This document shows, piece by piece, positions 9,087 to 16,744 of a stretch of 64,000 bases of DNA. Every line of letters begins with the position of its first letter. The first letter of the stretch is position 1. The translations under genes and the position numbers were made by a program. The notes beneath the pieces were generated by a model. It ran no database searches. It saw only the letters and a list, made by a program, of their open reading frames with translations, and had not been told where the DNA came from. The DNA comes from Amycolatopsis solani (GTDB lineage Bacteria; Actinomycetota; Actinomycetes; Mycobacteriales; Pseudonocardiaceae). The DNA lies in assembly GCF_033441515.1 (NCBI RefSeq), contig NZ_JAWQJT010000003.1, forward strand, positions 1,054,001 through 1,118,000, written 5' to 3'.

Positions 9087-9115
9087 AAAATACTTTGACT
9101 TCCTACTGTTGGAAA
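9087..9115 (-). promoter_or_regulatory. Predicted icmF promoter, probably giving a leaderless mRNA
   Basis: On the minus strand TTTCCA-N17-TATTTT ends only six bases before the icmF ATG, so transcription would start at or next to the start codon. The only purine run (AGGGG) directly abuts the ATG, which is too close for a normal ribosome-binding site. Confidence 0.4.
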
Positions 9116-9159
9116 CCCGAGGACCAGTGACACGGCTCTCAGCGCCCTTCACGGCAACC

Positions 9160-9187
9160 TTGACAGTGCGCAGCTCGGGTCTATATT
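9160..9187 (+). promoter_or_regulatory. Sigma-70-type promoter of the ArsR-SRPBCC-DUF899 operon
   Basis: TTGACA at 9160-9165 and TATATT at 9182-9187 with 16 bp between them. This is one of the best -35/-10 matches in the window. Confidence 0.7.
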
Positions 9188-9202
9188 TAACGGAGTCGTT
9201 AA
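9187..9202. promoter_or_regulatory. Predicted ArsR operator
   Basis: TTAACG-N4-CGTTAA is a perfect inverted repeat starting at the last base of the -10 element and covering the transcription start, an ideal place for repression by the ArsR protein encoded just downstream. Confidence 0.65.
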
Positions 9203-9218
9203 TTAACAAGGTGCTGAA

Positions 9219-9563
9219 ATGACCATTCCGGTAGACCACCTGAGCCGCACGTTCGCGGCCCTCGCCGACCCGACCCGGCGTGCCATCCTCGCCCGGCTGT
9301 CGGCGGGCGAAGCGACGGTGAACGAGCTCGCCGAGCCGTTCCCGATGAGCCTGCCCGCCGTTTCGCGACACCTCAAGGTGCTGGAGCAGGCCGGGCTCAT
9401 CACCCGCGGCCGCACCCGCCAGTGGCGGCCCTGCCGGCTGGCGGCGCAACCCCTGGAAGACGTGGCCGACTGGGTGGCGCGCTACCGCCCGTTCTGGGAC
9501 GACGGGTTCGACCGCCTCGAAGAGCACCTGCGGACGCTGCGGACCGGGAGCGAGGATGCCTGA
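9219..9563 (+). CDS. ArsR-family winged-helix regulator of a SRPBCC operon
   Basis: The 114-residue protein is almost entirely an ArsR winged helix: LADPTRRAILARL, then the recognition region MSLPAVSRHLKVLEQAGLI. It has no Cys-rich metal site of the ArsR/SmtB type, so a metal ligand is unlikely. Its stop overlaps the SRPBCC start by 8 bp, and this ArsR plus AHSA1 pairing is very common in actinomycetes. Promoter and inverted-repeat operator directly upstream suggest autorepression. AAGG lies eight bases before the ATG. Confidence 0.88.
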   Translation: MTIPVDHLSRTFAALADPTRRAILARLSAGEATVNELAEPFPMSLPAVSRHLKVLEQAGLITRGRTRQWRPCRLAAQPLEDVADWVARYRPFWDDGFDRLEEHLRTLRTGSEDA

Positions 9564-10002
9564 GCTCACCATCACCCGGGTCTTCGACGCGCCCCGCGAG
9601 CTCGTCTTCGCCGCGTGGACCGATCCCGACCAGCTGGCGAGCTGGCTCGGACCGCACGGCTACACCGGCTCCGCGGTCACCCTGGCGACGCGGCCGGGTG
9701 GCGCCTGGCGGGCGTGCATCCGTTCCCCCGAGGGCGACGAGCACTGGATGCACGGCACCTACCGCGAGATCACCGCCCCCGAGCGGCTCGTGTTCACGTT
9801 CACCTGGGACACCGAGGGCGATCTGCGCGCCGAGACCCTCGTGACGATCGACTTCGCCGATCTGGACGGCAAGACGGAGATGACCTTCGTCCAGACCGGC
9901 TTCCCGGCCGTCGCCGACCGCGACGGCCACCACGGCGGCTGGACCTCCAGCTTCGACGACCTGGCCGGCTTCATCCACCACCGAGGAGAGGAAGACCGAT
10001 GA
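9556..10002 (+). CDS. SRPBCC (AHSA1/Bet v1-like) protein
   Basis: The 148-residue protein begins with the typical AHSA1 pattern ITRVFDAPRELVFAAWTDP and ends with a C-terminal helix (GWTSSFDDLAGFIHH). The fold is a helix-grip cavity that binds small hydrophobic ligands; the ligand is unknown. It overlaps the ArsR gene by 8 bp and the DUF899 gene by 4 bp (ATGA), so the three are translationally coupled in one operon. A role in sensing or detoxifying a hydrophobic compound is inference. Confidence 0.85.
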   Translation: MPELTITRVFDAPRELVFAAWTDPDQLASWLGPHGYTGSAVTLATRPGGAWRACIRSPEGDEHWMHGTYREITAPERLVFTFTWDTEGDLRAETLVTIDFADLDGKTEMTFVQTGFPAVADRDGHHGGWTSSFDDLAGFIHHRGEEDR

Positions 10003-10658
10003 CCGCGACCCAGCACGCCCTGCCCGAGATCGTCTCGCCGGAGGAATGGCAGGCCGCGCGCGACGCACTGCTCGTCAAGGAGAAGGAGCACATGAAGGCG
10101 GCCGACCACCTCGCCGCCGAACGCCGGCGGCTGCCGATGGTGCCGTTCACGAAGCCGTACGTCTTCGAGTCGGCCGAAGGCAAGAAGAGCCTGCTGGACC
10201 TGTTCGACGGACGGCCGCAGCTGATCGTCTACCACTTCATGCTGCACCCGGGCGACGAAGCGGGCTGCCCCGGCTGCTCGCTCCTCGTCGACAACATGCC
10301 GCACCTGGCCCACCTGCACGACCGGGACGTCACGCTCCAGGTCGTCGCGCCGGCGACGCTCGCCGAAATCGAGCGGTACAAGGGCCGGATGGGCTGGGAC
10401 GTGCCGTTCGTGTCCGCGCACGGCAGCGACTTCACCGAGGACTGCGGCGTCGGCATGGGCTTCGGGATCAGCGTGTTCCTGCGCAACGGCGACGACGTCT
10501 ATCGGACGTACTTCACCAGCAACCGCGGCGGCGAGATGTTCCTCGCCTCGCACCGGTACCTCGACGTCACGCCGTGGGGCCGCCAGGAGGCGTGGGAAGA
10601 GGAGAGCCGGGGCGACGACGGTCCCGGCGCCTGGTGGCGCCGCCACGACGAGTACTGA
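9999..10658 (+). CDS. DUF899 (thioredoxin-like) family protein
   Basis: The 219-residue protein belongs to the DUF899 family, a thioredoxin-like fold. It contains FMLHPGDEAGCPGCS with a CPGC pair at residues 90-93, in the place of a redox-active CxxC, and a GFGISVFLRNGDDVYRTY segment typical of the family. The ATG overlaps the preceding stop (ATGA). Predicted operon with ArsR and AHSA1, ended by the hairpin at 10667-10709. A peroxiredoxin or thiol-reductase activity is plausible but not shown. Confidence 0.85.
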   Translation: MTATQHALPEIVSPEEWQAARDALLVKEKEHMKAADHLAAERRRLPMVPFTKPYVFESAEGKKSLLDLFDGRPQLIVYHFMLHPGDEAGCPGCSLLVDNMPHLAHLHDRDVTLQVVAPATLAEIERYKGRMGWDVPFVSAHGSDFTEDCGVGMGFGISVFLRNGDDVYRTYFTSNRGGEMFLASHRYLDVTPWGRQEAWEEESRGDDGPGAWWRRHDEY

Positions 10659-10666
10659 CCGTCGCT

Positions 10667-10709
10667 GAAGGCCACCACCACGGCACCGGCTGCCCTGGTG
10701 GTGGCCTTC
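10667..10709. terminator. Intrinsic terminator after the ArsR-DUF899 operon
   Basis: A 14-bp perfect stem (GAAGGCCACCACCA and its complement), a 15-nt loop, then CGCCTTTTCG on the plus strand. It lies between the convergent DUF899 and cvnD genes and can serve both. Confidence 0.8.
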
Positions 10710-10719
10710 CGCCTTTTCG

Positions 10720-11331
10720 TCAGCGGGCGTTGGCCGCCCGGAGCGCGATCCACTGCCGCATGGCGTACTCGACCAGCGTGATGAGCGTCTGCTTGGTCGA
10801 CTCGCGGTCGCGCGCGTCGCAGCGGACGATCGGGATGTTCGGGTCGATCGACAGCGCCTCGCGGACGTCGTTGATGTCGTGCTCCAGCACGCCGTCGAAC
10901 GTGTTGACGCCGACGATGTACGGCAGTCCCCGGTCCTCGAAGAAGTCGATCGGGGCGAACGAGTCCGCCAGCCGGCGCGTGTCGGCGAGCACCACCGCGC
11001 CGATCGCGCCGCGGACGAGGTCGTCCCACATGAACCAGAACCGCTGCTGACCGGGCGTGCCGAAGAGGTAGAGGATCAGGTCCGCGTCCAGGGACACGCG
11101 GCCGAAGTCCATCGCCACCGTCGTCGTCGACTTGCCCGGCGTGTGGTCGAGGTTGTCGACGCCGACGCTGGCGTCGGTCATCATCGCCTCGGTGGTCAGC
11201 GGCACGATCTCCGACACCGACCCGACGAAGGTCGTCTTCCCCGCACCGAACCCACCAGCCACCACGATCTTGGCGGATGTCATGGTCGGGGGCGCGGTGT
11301 CCCGCGGTGCCTTATAGCCGACGGAGTCCAC
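10720..11331 (-). CDS. cvnD: Conservon GTPase-like protein CvnD
   Basis: The 203-residue small GTPase-like protein has the P-loop GGFGAGKTT and switch segment DFGRVSLDADLILYLFGTPGQQRFWFMWDDL, matching the Ras-like CvnD proteins of Streptomyces conservons. These form membrane-proximal signalling complexes with CvnA (kinase-like), CvnB (roadblock) and CvnC (DUF742), resembling eukaryotic GPCR modules. I keep the GTG start at 11331, because the N-terminus MDSVG is typical of CvnD; this gives a 20-bp overlap with cvnC. It is the last gene of a four-gene operon. Confidence 0.9.
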   Translation of the reverse strand: MDSVGYKAPRDTAPPTMTSAKIVVAGGFGAGKTTFVGSVSEIVPLTTEAMMTDASVGVDNLDHTPGKSTTTVAMDFGRVSLDADLILYLFGTPGQQRFWFMWDDLVRGAIGAVVLADTRRLADSFAPIDFFEDRGLPYIVGVNTFDGVLEHDINDVREALSIDPNIPIVRCDARDRESTKQTLITLVEYAMRQWIALRAANAR

Positions 11332-12028
11332 TCAAAACCCTTTCCATCAACACCAGATGTGCCTCGGCGCCGTCATTGCCCGTAATCGTCTTGTGCACCG
11401 TGACCAGCCCTGCGTCGGCCGCGTCGCTGATCAGCACCCGGGCCACGCCAAGAGGCACCCGCAAGGCCGACACGATCTCGGCGACCGAACGGGGGGTCCG
11501 GCACTCTTCCATGATCGAAATGCACTCGATCTGCTCCGCGGCCACTTCGGGGAAGCCACCGGTGGCAGCGTAGTCCTTCGCGGAGATCAGTGTCTCCAGC
11601 TCCAGGGCATAGTTGGCCCGGGTGCGGCCGCCCGTCAGCGCGTAGGGCCGGACGATGGCCGTCAGCTCCTCGGGCGCGGGCGGCTGTTCGAACACCGCGG
11701 GCATCACGAACTCGCCACTGGGCGGCCCCGGGTCGAACAATCCACCAGGTCGCGGGCTGTCCCCGTCGGTACTGCCGGGTGGAGAGACTAAAGAGGTCAC
11801 ACGATCTCCTTGGTCGGCCGACGGCGCGGGCGCCGGCGGTTCCGCGGCCGCGTGCGCACCGGCGGCCGGGGGTGGCGGGGACTCCTTGCTCTTCTTGCGC
11901 TTCCGGCGGGCACGGCCGGAATCCAGGGTGAACCCGTTGAGGACGTCGGCGAACGTGCCGTCGTCCCCACGCCCGGCGGGCCGCTGGCCCTCGGGTGGTT
12001 CGCCGTTGAATCCGGACCCCGTGCTCAT
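11312..12028 (-). CDS. cvnC: Conservon DUF742 protein CvnC
   Basis: The 238-residue protein has a variable, charged Pro-rich N-terminal half (including RARRKRKKSKE) and a C-terminal DUF742 winged-helix-like domain from about residue 110 (VRPYALTGGRTR, LALEAEQIECISIMEE-like region, PLGVARVLISDAADAGLV). CvnC proteins are partners of CvnB and CvnD. The ATG at 12028 lies eight bases past the cvnB stop; a GTG at 12052, overlapping cvnB, is the alternative. Neither has a strong ribosome-binding site, consistent with coupling. Confidence 0.88.
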   Translation of the reverse strand: MSTGSGFNGEPPEGQRPAGRGDDGTFADVLNGFTLDSGRARRKRKKSKESPPPPAAGAHAAAEPPAPAPSADQGDRVTSLVSPPGSTDGDSPRPGGLFDPGPPSGEFVMPAVFEQPPAPEELTAIVRPYALTGGRTRANYALELETLISAKDYAATGGFPEVAAEQIECISIMEECRTPRSVAEIVSALRVPLGVARVLISDAADAGLVTVHKTITGNDGAEAHLVLMERVLSGLRRL

Positions 12029-12035
12029 CGCGCCA

Positions 12036-12488
12036 TCATCCCACCGGTTCACCGATCAGCGACCCACCGGAGCCCTGAAGCTGGGCGCGCAGCTCCGGCG
12101 TGAGGATCTGACCGACGCGGTCGACGAGCATCGTCATCTCGTAGGCGACCTGCCCGATGTCGCAGTTGGGGGCGGCGAGGACGGCGAGGCAGGACCCGTC
12201 GCTGATCGACATCAGCACCATGATCCCGAGCTCCATCTCGACGACGGTCTCGTTGACCGCGCCGGCCTCGAAGCAGCGGGCGGCGCCCTGGGTGAGGCTG
12301 ACCAGGCCCGAAGCGACCGCGGCGAGCTGGTCGGCCCGGTCGAGCGGAAGCCGGTTCGACGCGGTCAGCAGCAAGCCGTCCGCCGAGACGACCACGGCGT
12401 GGGCCACGCCGGGCACCCGCTCCGCGAAGTCGTTCACCAGCCAGCCGAACTGGTTCTGCGTCGGCTGGGCGCTACTCGGCGAGTTCAT
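12036..12488 (-). CDS. cvnB: Conservon roadblock/LC7 protein CvnB
   Basis: The 150-residue protein is a single roadblock/LC7 domain (FGWLVNDFAERVPGVAHAVVVSADGLLL, then DRADQLAAVASGLVSL and VEMELGIMVLMSISDGSCLAVL). Roadblock proteins act as GTPase partners, here presumably of CvnD. The start overlaps the cvnA stop by 4 bp (ATGA), so it is translationally coupled to the kinase gene. Confidence 0.92.
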   Translation of the reverse strand: MNSPSSAQPTQNQFGWLVNDFAERVPGVAHAVVVSADGLLLTASNRLPLDRADQLAAVASGLVSLTQGAARCFEAGAVNETVVEMELGIMVLMSISDGSCLAVLAAPNCDIGQVAYEMTMLVDRVGQILTPELRAQLQGSGGSLIGEPVG

Positions 12489-15400
12489 TCACCCTCCAGT
12501 GTCTCGTGGTTGGTCTCGGCCGCCTGCGCGGTGCGGTGGCGTCCACGCTCGATGCCCTGCTGGAAGCTCCGCAGGCGGCCGCGCACGTCGTGCGCATCCC
12601 GTTGTGGTCGGGGGGCCGTGGCCCCGGTGGGCGGTCCGGCGCTGCCCGGAAGCAGCTGCTCCCCGCGACGGCGACGGGGCAATCCTGCCGAAGTGAAAGT
12701 GGCGGGTGCCGACTGGGACACCGCTTGCACCGCCCGCCACCCGTCATCGGTCCCGAAGTTCCACTCGGTGGTGGCCTCGACGGCGGAGGTTTCTTCCCGC
12801 GGGGCCGGGGTTTCGGGGGCGTCCGGTGCGGCGCCGCGGCGCGAGGGCAGCGACGACGGAGGGGCGCCCGGCCGGCCGTTGGCGGGCGGCTGCCCGTTGG
12901 CGGGCGGCTGCCCGTTCGGCTGGGCCTGACCCGGCTGCGGAAGCCCGCTGGACGGCGGCGCGGCCGGGGACGGCTGTGGCAGCCCGTTCGGCTGGGCGGG
13001 ACCGCCCGGGTTGGCCTGGCCCGGGTGGGCGAGACCGTTCGGCGGCACCTGACCCGGCTGGGCGGAACCGCCCGGCGGGAACTGACCTGACTGCGTGGGA
13101 CCGCCCGGCTGGGCGAGACCGCCCGGCTGGGCGGGACCGCCCGGCTGGGCCTGGCCCGGCTGGGCAAGGCCGTTCGGCGGGACCTGACCCGGCTGCGCCG
13201 GACCGCCTGACTGGGCGGGACCACCCGGGTTGGCCTGGCCCGGGTGGGCAAGGCCGTTCGGCGGGACCTGACCCGGCTGCGCGGGACCGCTCGACTGGGC
13301 GGGACCGCCCGGCTGGGCCTGACCTGGCTGGGCAAGGCCGTTCGGCGGCACCTGACCCGGCTGCGCGGGACCGCCCGGGTTGGCCTGGCCTGGGTGGGCA
13401 AGGCCGTTCGGCGGGACCTGACCCGGCTGCGCGGGACCGCTCGGCTGAGCCTGGCCCGGTTGGGTGGGGCCGCCGGGGTTGGCCTGGCCAGGTTGGACGA
13501 AACCGTTCGACGGGACCTCGCCCGACTGCGCGGGACCGCCCGGCTGAGCCGAGCCCGGGTGGGCGAGACCGTTCGGCGCCGCGGGGGAATGGCGGCGGGG
13601 TTGGGGCAGCGGGTTCGGCTGGGGGCGGCTCGTCGGCCCGGTGTTCGGCTGGGCCGGGGTGGCGCCCTGCGGTGCGGTCGCCTCCTGGCGCGAGGCGCCC
13701 GCCTGGGGCGAACCCGCGGACTGAGTCGCTTCCGGGCCCGCGCTCGCCGTTGCGGCCGATGCGCCCGGGGCCGGCTGCGGGGTGCCCGGCTCGTCGGCGC
13801 TCGCTTGGTGCGCGGCCGGAGCACCCGCCGCCTGGTGCGCGGCCGGAGTACCCGGCGCTTGCTGGGGCGGGGCCGGGGTGCCGGTCGTGGGCTGGACCGC
13901 CTCGGTCTGGGCCGGCTGGGGCTTGGACTGGCGGGCCTGCTGGCGGCCTCGGGTCACGCCCTGCTGGAAGCTGCTCAGCCTTCCCCGCACGTCCGCCGGG
14001 TCGCGGACCGGGAGGTCCGGGCGGGCCGGGGCCGGGGTGGGGGCGGCCGGGGCCGCGCTGCCCGGCATCAGCTGCTCGCCGCGGCGGCGGCGGGGCAGGC
14101 CCGCCTCCGTGAACGCCGTCGGGGCCGCCTGGGACCGGGCCTGGACCGTGCGGAAGTTCTCGTCGCTCGCGAAGTCCCAGCTGCGGTGCTCCTGCGGTTC
14201 GGCTTCCGCCGGCTCCGGCTCCTCCTCGGCGGTGACCGGGGCGGCAGCGGCCGGCGCGGCAGGCGTGGCCGGCTTGTCCTCGCGGAACCACGCCGACAGC
14301 ATCTCGTCGAAGATCGGCGTCGTTTCCGAGCGGTCCGGCGCGGGGTCGGGGGCCGGCGGGGCGGGGGGCGTCGTGGTCGCCTGCTGCCACCAGTCGCTCA
14401 GGGTCGTCTCGTTGGCGGAGAACAGGTCCTTGCCCGCCGGGAGCTCGTCCGGCTTCGGCGGCTGCGCGGGCATCGGCAGCACCGCGGGCAGCGTCGGGCG
14501 CGGGGGCGGCGGGGCGTCCTCGTCCTTCGGGATCGGCGCGAACAACGCCGTCCCGGAGATCTCCAGGTCGGACGGCGGGCGCGTGGCCGGGCCGCCGGCG
14601 CTCAGGCCCGCGAGGTCGCTCGCGGACGGCCAGCGCTCCTCCCCCATCGGCGGCTGCTGCGGGACCAGCGGGCGCGGGCGGGAGTGGCCGTTGACCTGAC
14701 GGCGGGGCAGCTGGTTGCCGGCCGCAGGGCTGGCCGGGTGCTGCTGCAGCGCGCCGATCGGGCCGGTCGCCGGGCCGTCGGTCACCGGCATCACCAGGTC
14801 CGCCGGGACGACGACCGTGGCGCGGACGCCGACGATGTCCTTGCCGCCGTGCAGCGAGACCCCGATGCGGTGCCTGCTGGCCAGCCGGCCGACGACGAAC
14901 AGGCCCATCCGGCGCGAGGTGGCGAGGTCGACCGACCCCGCCTCGGTCAGCCGGGTGTTCGCCTCGGCGACCTCGGCCTCGTTCATGCCGATGCCCTTGT
15001 CGAGGATGTCGATGTTGAGCGAGCCGTCCTCGCCCAGCCGCGACGCCACCGTCACCGACGTCTCCGGCGCGGAGAACGCCGTGGCGTTGTCCAGCAGCTC
15101 GGCGACCAGGCGCATCAGGTCGCTCGCCGCGTAGCCGACGATCCGCGCCGGGGGCGGCGGCTGGACCTGGACCCGCTGGTACTGCTCGATCTCCGACACC
15201 GCGGCGCGGAGCATGTCCGTCGTGCCGACCGGCTTCCCCGACCGCCGGCCCGGCTCGGCACCCGAAAGCACCATCAGGTTCTCGTTGTTGCGCCGCATCC
15301 GGGTGGCGAGGTGGTCGAGCTGGAACAGCGTCGCCAGCTGGTCGGCGTCCTCCTCGTCCCGCTCGAGCTGCTCGATCAGCTGCAGCTGCCGCTGGACGAG

Positions 15401-16744
15401 GCTCTGGCTGCGCCGCGAAAGGTTGACGAAGACGCTGCCGTAGCCGGTGCGCATCGCCGCCTGCTCGGTCGCCAGCCGCAGCGCCTGGTGGTGCACCTTG
15501 TCGAACGCGCGCGCCACCTCGCCGACCTCGTCGTCGGTCTGCACCGGGACCGGGCGGACGTCGGTGCCCTGCGCGCGGCCCTCCTGGATGTTGCGGACCG
15601 CCTCCGGCAGCGCGGTCTCGGCGACGTCGAGGGCGCTGCGGCGCAGCACCTTCAGCGAGCGCAGCAGCTGGCGGGTGATGAGGAAGACGACCGCGACGGC
15701 GAGCACCATCGCGCCGAACAGCAGCACGGCCAGCAGGCCGGCGCCGCTGCTGGAGTCGTCGACCAGCTCCTGCGACGTCGCCGACGCCGACGCGCCGAGC
15801 CGGTCGGCGACCTGCGCGATCTGCGTGCGCATCGCGGCGGAGGCGGCGTTCCAGTCCTGGGCCGACAGCGTGCGGAACGCGTCGTCGACCGCGCCGCTCG
15901 GCGCGTTCAGCACCGACTCGACCATGCGGGCCCGGCTCTGCGCCTGCGCGCCTTCGGCGATGGCCGCGAAGTCGCGCTGCAGCGTGTCGCCCGCCGCGGA
16001 CCGGAAGTCGACGAGCCGGTCGCCGAGGCGCAGCTCGGCGGCGCGGAGGGTGGCCAGCTCGCTCGGCGACAGCCCGGCACGGGCGATGCCGAAGGAAACC
16101 AGTGACTGGCTGACCGACACCTGCTCGCCCGCGACGAGGAGCTCGTGCAGCCCGGCGGGGGTGCCGCCGAGCGTGCCGTCGCCGGCGCCCGCGGTGGCCG
16201 CGGTGTCGAGGGCGACCAGCGGCTTGGCGAGGTCGGAGAACGCCGTGATGGCCTGGCCGGGGTCGAGCTGGCCGCCGTCGACCTGGCGGCGCAGGAAGCC
16301 GAGGTTGCCGAGCTGCGAGGTGGCGGCGCCCGCGGCACCGGCCACGCCGGGCTCGATCGCGGCCGCGCGGGCCTGCGCGGCGGTGAACGGGGCGACCGCC
16401 GCGTCCGTGGCCGTGCGGGCCTTCACGAGTTCGGGCGTGCCGCCGACGGTGCCCTCGGTCAGCATCGCCGCGGTGACCGTGCGCTCCTGCTGCAGGGCGC
16501 CGGTGAGCGCGCGCACCTGGCCGCCGAGCGCGACGAGCCGGTCGAGCCGCTGGTAGTCGTCCGAGCGGCCGACCTGGCCCGCGATCGTCGTGATGCCGAG
16601 CACCAGCGCGAGGACGATGGGCACGACGGTGACGGCCGAAAGCTTGACGGGGAGGCTCCAGTCGCGCCAGTGCACGAGTGCGTGCCACGCCGCCTTCCCC
16701 TTCGACCGCCGGGGTGCTCGGCCGAGCAGCTCCCCCACGGGCAC
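12485..16744 (-). CDS. cvnA: Conservon nitrate/sulfate-sensing-type histidine kinase CvnA with a very long repeat tail
   Basis: This 1419-residue membrane kinase has a first transmembrane helix (LSAVTVVPIVLALVLGI), an extracytoplasmic NIT-type sensor region, a second helix (LLAVLLFGAMVLAVAVVFLI), HAMP, a possible phospho-acceptor segment (LDHLATRMRRNNENL), and an ATPase with N-box ELLDNATAFS and G-box DKGIGM. After about residue 760 it is Pro/Gln/Gly-rich. The C-terminal module (AGLPRRRRGEQL...RGRL.SFQQG) occurs twice, at 13935-14182 and 12530-12766, with Pro-Gly-Gln repeats between. The GTG at 16742-16744 is chosen because AGGAGAAGG precedes it. Most CvnA proteins have one such module. Confidence 0.88.
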   Translation of the reverse strand: MPVGELLGRAPRRSKGKAAWHALVHWRDWSLPVKLSAVTVVPIVLALVLGITTIAGQVGRSDDYQRLDRLVALGGQVRALTGALQQERTVTAAMLTEGTVGGTPELVKARTATDAAVAPFTAAQARAAAIEPGVAGAAGAATSQLGNLGFLRRQVDGGQLDPGQAITAFSDLAKPLVALDTAATAGAGDGTLGGTPAGLHELLVAGEQVSVSQSLVSFGIARAGLSPSELATLRAAELRLGDRLVDFRSAAGDTLQRDFAAIAEGAQAQSRARMVESVLNAPSGAVDDAFRTLSAQDWNAASAAMRTQIAQVADRLGASASATSQELVDDSSSGAGLLAVLLFGAMVLAVAVVFLITRQLLRSLKVLRRSALDVAETALPEAVRNIQEGRAQGTDVRPVPVQTDDEVGEVARAFDKVHHQALRLATEQAAMRTGYGSVFVNLSRRSQSLVQRQLQLIEQLERDEEDADQLATLFQLDHLATRMRRNNENLMVLSGAEPGRRSGKPVGTTDMLRAAVSEIEQYQRVQVQPPPPARIVGYAASDLMRLVAELLDNATAFSAPETSVTVASRLGEDGSLNIDILDKGIGMNEAEVAEANTRLTEAGSVDLATSRRMGLFVVGRLASRHRIGVSLHGGKDIVGVRATVVVPADLVMPVTDGPATGPIGALQQHPASPAAGNQLPRRQVNGHSRPRPLVPQQPPMGEERWPSASDLAGLSAGGPATRPPSDLEISGTALFAPIPKDEDAPPPPRPTLPAVLPMPAQPPKPDELPAGKDLFSANETTLSDWWQQATTTPPAPPAPDPAPDRSETTPIFDEMLSAWFREDKPATPAAPAAAAPVTAEEEPEPAEAEPQEHRSWDFASDENFRTVQARSQAAPTAFTEAGLPRRRRGEQLMPGSAAPAAPTPAPARPDLPVRDPADVRGRLSSFQQGVTRGRQQARQSKPQPAQTEAVQPTTGTPAPPQQAPGTPAAHQAAGAPAAHQASADEPGTPQPAPGASAATASAGPEATQSAGSPQAGASRQEATAPQGATPAQPNTGPTSRPQPNPLPQPRRHSPAAPNGLAHPGSAQPGGPAQSGEVPSNGFVQPGQANPGGPTQPGQAQPSGPAQPGQVPPNGLAHPGQANPGGPAQPGQVPPNGLAQPGQAQPGGPAQSSGPAQPGQVPPNGLAHPGQANPGGPAQSGGPAQPGQVPPNGLAQPGQAQPGGPAQPGGLAQPGGPTQSGQFPPGGSAQPGQVPPNGLAHPGQANPGGPAQPNGLPQPSPAAPPSSGLPQPGQAQPNGQPPANGQPPANGRPGAPPSSLPSRRGAAPDAPETPAPREETSAVEATTEWNFGTDDGWRAVQAVSQSAPATFTSAGLPRRRRGEQLLPGSAGPPTGATAPRPQRDAHDVRGRLRSFQQGIERGRHRTAQAAETNHETLEGE
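12905..13560 (-). repeat. In-frame Pro/Gly/Gln tandem repeats within cvnA
   Basis: A unit starting QVPPNGLA and ending PGGPAQ (22 residues, 66 bp) occurs five times, with Q/H and Q/N alternation and shorter PGG/PAQ spacers. Copies are in phase with the cvnA frame and show third-position variation, so the repeat is coding, not a CRISPR array. Confidence 0.85.

Noticed and set aside
9081..9218. Possible cobalamin riboswitch upstream of the B12-dependent icmF
   Set aside because: The gap is 138 bp shared with another promoter, and I find no B12-box-like sequence or suitable fold space.
12905..13560. Regular repeats that could be mistaken for a CRISPR array
   Set aside because: They are in phase with the cvnA reading frame, vary mostly at third positions and have no unique spacers; no cas genes are present.
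13244..16105. Long open frame on the plus strand opposite cvnA
   Set aside because: High GC keeps antisense frames open; composition is Arg/Gly/Ala-rich with no family, and the minus strand encodes a clear kinase.
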